NCBI GenBank assembly: GCA_024691475.1 | Contig: JAILNP010000010.1 | Coordinates: 1 to 7,916, forward strand | Direction: 5' to 3' | Source of the DNA: Denitrobacterium sp024691475 | GTDB lineage: Bacteria > Actinomycetota > Coriobacteriia > Coriobacteriales > Eggerthellaceae | Length of the DNA: 7,916 bases | In this document: piece by piece, positions 5,207-7,916 of the stretch | Position numbering within the stretch: the stretch's first letter is position 1 | Layout of the letters: each line of letters begins with the position of its first letter | The notes under the pieces: generated by a model | Told to the model about the DNA's origin: nothing | Database searches by the model: none | The model's input: only the letters and a program-made list of their open reading frames with translations | Made by a program: the position numbers and the translations under genes

Positions 5207-7916
5207 GGTAGCGGTGGCTCTTGTCCTTGTGACGCTGTGCGCCTTCTTGGCTTTCGCCGCCCCCAATCTGGCATTCGCCGCAGACATCGAATCCCATACG
5301 CAAGATGATGCCGCAGCTACGGTATCCGCCCAGGTCGTGGACGACGACGAGGCTGTAGTCGAGGAAACCAACAACCCCCTTTCCTCCGATGAGCCCGCCG
5401 CCGTTTCTACTGTGCAGGAAACCGCAGATGAGGCTGTTGTAGTTGAAGGCGTCGAAACCCCCGCGGAGGGGGATGACGTGAATGCGTCCGCCACGGAGCC
5501 CATCGACGAGCAGGCCCCTGAAAGCGAGGAGCCTACCGAGGAGGAAGCTTCCGACGAAGCGGATGATCCCGTCGAAAGTGACGGCGTTTCCGATACCGCG
5601 TCATATGACGAAGACCTTCCGCAGGGGGAGGGAATCGGACAGGATGCGCCTTCGGTCGAGCAGACCGATAGCGGTCAAGACGATACCTCTGCAGAGACCA
5701 TTGAGGCTCGCTCGGCATCCGCTGAAGCGAGCTCGTTCGTTTCGGGAAGCAATGAAGGAGCGACTACTTATATAAGTAATAGTGTAGCGGGCGGCGACGC
5801 GCAGAGCGCTTGCGGCACCGACGGCACTGCCGCCGCTACCGTCTTCGGCATGAGCGCCCAGGGCGTCACCGATGAAGCCGCGCCCGCCGATGCTTCCGCC
5901 GCGCTTTCCGATGCGAGCGAAAATGAAACCGAACTCTCCACCCTCGGTGCCGATGATGCAACCGCCGCCGCTGCCGAAAATGGAACGAACGAAAATGAAA
6001 CCTCTGGCGCTTCCGAAAATGGAACCGACGGAGTGGATGCTTCCGATGACGAAAATGGAACCATCGCCGCCGACGCATCCGGTTCCGAAAATGGAACCGC
6101 GGGCGCCACTCTTTCCGACGACGAAAATGGAACCGAGGGTTCGAATTCTTCCGATGGTGAAAACGGAACCGAAAACGAAACCAACGGCTCCGACGAAAAT
6201 GGCTCCGCCGAAAACGGAACCGCGGCGGCTGCCAATGGCTCCGCAACGGAAAACGAAACCGCTTCGACGGTTGCCGAAAACGGAACCAACGACGCAACCG
6301 GAACCGACTCCTCCGCGAAGCAGAATGAAACTCGCGGCGCACAGTCCGACCGCGCGGCGGGCATGGGAATTGCATCCGATGACGGCATAACCGGTTTGGT
6401 TCCGATGGCCACGAGTGGCAGTTTCAGTGGAACCGGCAGCGATGTATATTGGAGCGTTTCCGGAACCACGCTGACCCTCACCGCTTCCGGCACGGGCAAT
6501 TGGACGGTCGTGGAATTCGGTACCTCGCTTCCGTGGAAGAGCTCCTACGGCAAGAGCTCTATCACGCGTGTGGTTATCGACTCCCGCATCGTCCCCACTA
6601 ACTTTAAGGAATGGTTCCTTGGCTACGATCAGTTGGTGTCGGTGGAAATCGTCACCAACGGCAACGTCTCCTTCAACGTCTCGGGCGTCTCGAGCTTCGA
6701 AAGCATGTTTAGCGGATGCACCAACCTGACCACGATCACGGGAACGAATGGTTGGGCAACGAGCGCTACCGCTACCTATACTAATATGTTCTACAACTGC
6801 TCGAGCCTGCGCTCGCTGGACATGACGGGCTGGAGCATCTACGAGACGACGGCCCGTGGCGGCATGTTTAATGGCCTTTCTTCCATCGTGCAGCTGATCG
6901 TTCCCAAGAGCGTGGTGCTCGATGGCACCGGCCTTACGGTTGCCCCCAGCCGCGGCACCACCGCCGGTACGTGGTCGGGCGGTAGCTTCAGCGGAAGCAC
7001 GCAGGATCTGGTCGACCTCTACACGACGGCGACCACCGCCACGACGGACACCACTACGTATAACTTTGCCTACACTTCTTACTTTGCGAGCAACGCCGAC
7101 CACAATGTTATTTGGAGCTTCGACTCCAGCACGGGCGCGCTTACGCTTTCCGTGCTTGACGCGAGCAAGAGCACGACGGTTACCGAAACGGCTGCCGCTC
7201 TTCCGTGGCTCGCCTCCGTTGACTACAAGGCGATCACCACCGTGACCGTGGATGGCAGCGTTGCCAAGATTGCCCCCGCCACCCTGGAAGCATGGTTTAA
7301 GGATTACGTCGACCTGACCGCATTCGATGGCTCGGGCTTCGACGTTTCCTCCACCACGAGCTTCGCGAGCTTGTTCGAGGGAGCCACCTATCTGGCCAAC
7401 GTGAATCTGACTGGTTGGGAAATGCCCGCAAGCTCGGCTCGTACCTATATGTTCGCGGGTTGCTCGGGTCTGGCGCGCCTCGTACTTACTAATAAGGTAA
7501 TCCTGGCGAATACCTCGTTGGGCAACACGCTTACCAAGCATGCCGCAAGCGCTGGCTCGTGGGATGTGGAAAATGGCGTGTGGTTCGGCACCACCGACAA
7601 CGTGGTTACGCGCTATCCCGCCGACACTACCTTCGATGCCGAATTGGGCACTGACCCCATTACCTACGTCTGGCATGCCAATCAAATTGGCGGCCGCTTC
7701 GCTAATGACAACGCATGGTGGAAGTTCGCGGACAATACGCTCACCCTGGGCGTGGATGACGCTACGGGCACCGTAACGGTTACCGAGCTCGCAGCCGAGC
7801 AGCCGTGGCTGAAGGATGCAAGCGGCACGACCATCGTAACCAAGAGCAAGATTCGCTACGTGGTTGCCACCAACGGCATCGCCCCCATCAATCTGGAAGA
7901 TTGGTTCTACGGTTAC
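5169..7916 (+). CDS. Secreted BspA/DUF285-type repeat surface protein with sequon-rich stalk (3' end outside window)
   Basis: At least 916 codons, open to the window edge. Residues 1-38 form a signal peptide: basic start, hydrophobic core VAVALVLVTLCAFLAFAA, cleavage near LAFAA-D. Residues 39 to about 250 are an acidic Ala/Glu/Asp/Thr-rich stalk; 252-386 carry 17 N-x-S/T sequons. From about 415 BspA/DUF285-like modules begin, with landmarks W428, PW456, WF482 and leucine-rich-like MFSGCTNL and MFYNCSSLRSLDMTGW; then W649, PW680, WF709 and MFAGCSGL; then W851, PW880, WF912 before the edge. Related proteins in other bacteria act in adhesion or host contact, so an exported, surface-attached role is likely; the anchor lies outside the window. 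The start is uncertain. ATG 5169 gives a clean signal peptide but only GGAG 15 bp upstream. GTG at 5148 has AGGAG 10 bp upstream, and ATG at 5109 is also in frame. Confidence 0.9.
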   Translation, partial: MRFAGVERKTSAKVAVALVLVTLCAFLAFAAPNLAFAADIESHTQDDAAATVSAQVVDDDEAVVEETNNPLSSDEPAAVSTVQETADEAVVVEGVETPAEGDDVNASATEPIDEQAPESEEPTEEEASDEADDPVESDGVSDTASYDEDLPQGEGIGQDAPSVEQTDSGQDDTSAETIEARSASAEASSFVSGSNEGATTYISNSVAGGDAQSACGTDGTAAATVFGMSAQGVTDEAAPADASAALSDASENETELSTLGADDATAAAAENGTNENETSGASENGTDGVDASDDENGTIAADASGSENGTAGATLSDDENGTEGSNSSDGENGTENETNGSDENGSAENGTAAAANGSATENETASTVAENGTNDATGTDSSAKQNETRGAQSDRAAGMGIASDDGITGLVPMATSGSFSGTGSDVYWSVSGTTLTLTASGTGNWTVVEFGTSLPWKSSYGKSSITRVVIDSRIVPTNFKEWFLGYDQLVSVEIVTNGNVSFNVSGVSSFESMFSGCTNLTTITGTNGWATSATATYTNMFYNCSSLRSLDMTGWSIYETTARGGMFNGLSSIVQLIVPKSVVLDGTGLTVAPSRGTTAGTWSGGSFSGSTQDLVDLYTTATTATTDTTTYNFAYTSYFASNADHNVIWSFDSSTGALTLSVLDASKSTTVTETAAALPWLASVDYKAITTVTVDGSVAKIAPATLEAWFKDYVDLTAFDGSGFDVSSTTSFASLFEGATYLANVNLTGWEMPASSARTYMFAGCSGLARLVLTNKVILANTSLGNTLTKHAASAGSWDVENGVWFGTTDNVVTRYPADTTFDAELGTDPITYVWHANQIGGRFANDNAWWKFADNTLTLGVDDATGTVTVTELAAEQPWLKDASGTTIVTKSKIRYVVATNGIAPINLEDWFYGY
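5919..6332 (+). repeat. Degenerate 12-bp coding repeat (GAAAAYGGAACC) encoding Glu-Asn-Gly-Thr units
   Basis: Variants of GAAAATGGAACC or GAAAACGGAACC recur at irregular spacing inside the surface-protein gene, interleaved with GAAAAYGAAACC (Glu-Asn-Glu-Thr) and AAYGGCTCC (Asn-Gly-Ser). Together they give 17 N-x-S/T tripeptides between residues 252 and 386. The spacers are rich in Ala, Ser, Asp and Thr. Because the core is so repetitive, several alternative frames on both strands stay open across it. Irregular spacing and the codon variants (AAT to AAC, ACC to ACG) suggest an older expansion kept at the protein level rather than recent slippage. Confidence 0.85.
6417..7916 (+). repeat. Three tandem BspA/DUF285-like protein modules, the last truncated
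   Basis: The same order of landmarks recurs three times: an aromatic pair or W before a TLTL strand (W428, W649, W851), a PW dipeptide 28-31 residues later (456, 680, 880), and an (E)WF-x2-Y motif 26-32 residues after that (482, 709, 912). In modules 1 and 2 a leucine-rich-like segment follows, with pairs of MF/LF-x-GC/N elements 26-27 residues apart, and then a Trp-rich linker (GTWSGGSFSG, GSWDVENGVWFG). The module period is 221 and then 202 residues. Divergence is high, so these are old duplications detectable only at the protein level. Confidence 0.75.

Noticed and set aside
5919..6332. CRISPR-like or satellite array
   Set aside because: The repeat unit is only about 12 bp, spacing is irregular, and it is in frame within a coding sequence with amino acid-level conservation.
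5872..6390. Plus-strand open frame of 172 codons rich in Met-Glu-Pro repeats
   Set aside because: Out-of-frame reading of the same 12-bp coding repeat inside the surface-protein gene.
5601..7685. Minus-strand open frame of 694 codons
   Set aside because: It is the exact antisense of the surface-protein gene. Its Gly-Ser-Ile-Phe repeats are the reverse complement of the GAAAAYGGAACC coding repeat, it has no signal of its own start, and the plus frame has a signal peptide and recognisable modules.

Overview
The window looks like a chromosomal segment of a GC-rich, anaerobic, gut-type actinobacterium of the class Coriobacteriia, probably Eggerthellales. This is an inference from three things: a LuxR-type regulator with about 12 membrane helices in front of its helix-turn-helix, a large BspA/DUF285-type modular surface protein, and nickel/[NiFe]-hydrogenase maturation genes. 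No rRNA, tRNA or housekeeping marker is present to fix the taxon.

Left part (1-2264, minus strand): two regulators in tandem. A protein with two MarR-type winged-helix domains in one chain (2264 to 1320) is followed by a polytopic membrane protein whose C-terminal LuxR helix-turn-helix begins just as the window ends (1223 to 1). A perfect 20-bp inverted repeat with a 10-nt loop lies between them. The membrane regulator is open to the window edge.

Middle (2265-4507, plus strand): a divergent intergenic region of 255 bp, then an apparent transcription unit of an 84-residue helical protein rich in His and Cys, the nickel-responsive repressor nikR with all four canonical nickel ligands, and hypE with its C-terminal cysteine. 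A compact hairpin separates nikR from hypE, and a 14-bp-stem terminator-like hairpin follows hypE. NikR senses nickel and HypE builds the cyanide ligands of the [NiFe] active site, so the unit probably links nickel supply to hydrogenase maturation. No other hyp gene or hydrogenase subunit is in view.

Gap (4324-5168): about 845 bp without a convincing gene. Its last 150 bp hold a series of small hairpins, two with 5-bp stems and the same AAGT loop, just ahead of the next gene.

Right part (5169-7916, plus strand, open at the right edge): at least 916 codons of a secreted surface protein. It has a signal peptide, an acidic low-complexity stalk, a stretch of 17 N-x-S/T sequons in 135 residues built on a recurring Glu-Asn-Gly-Thr unit, and then BspA/DUF285-type modules of about 200-220 residues. 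Two modules are complete and a third is cut by the window edge. The sequon-dense stalk and the His/Cys-rich small protein beside nikR-hypE are the least ordinary items.
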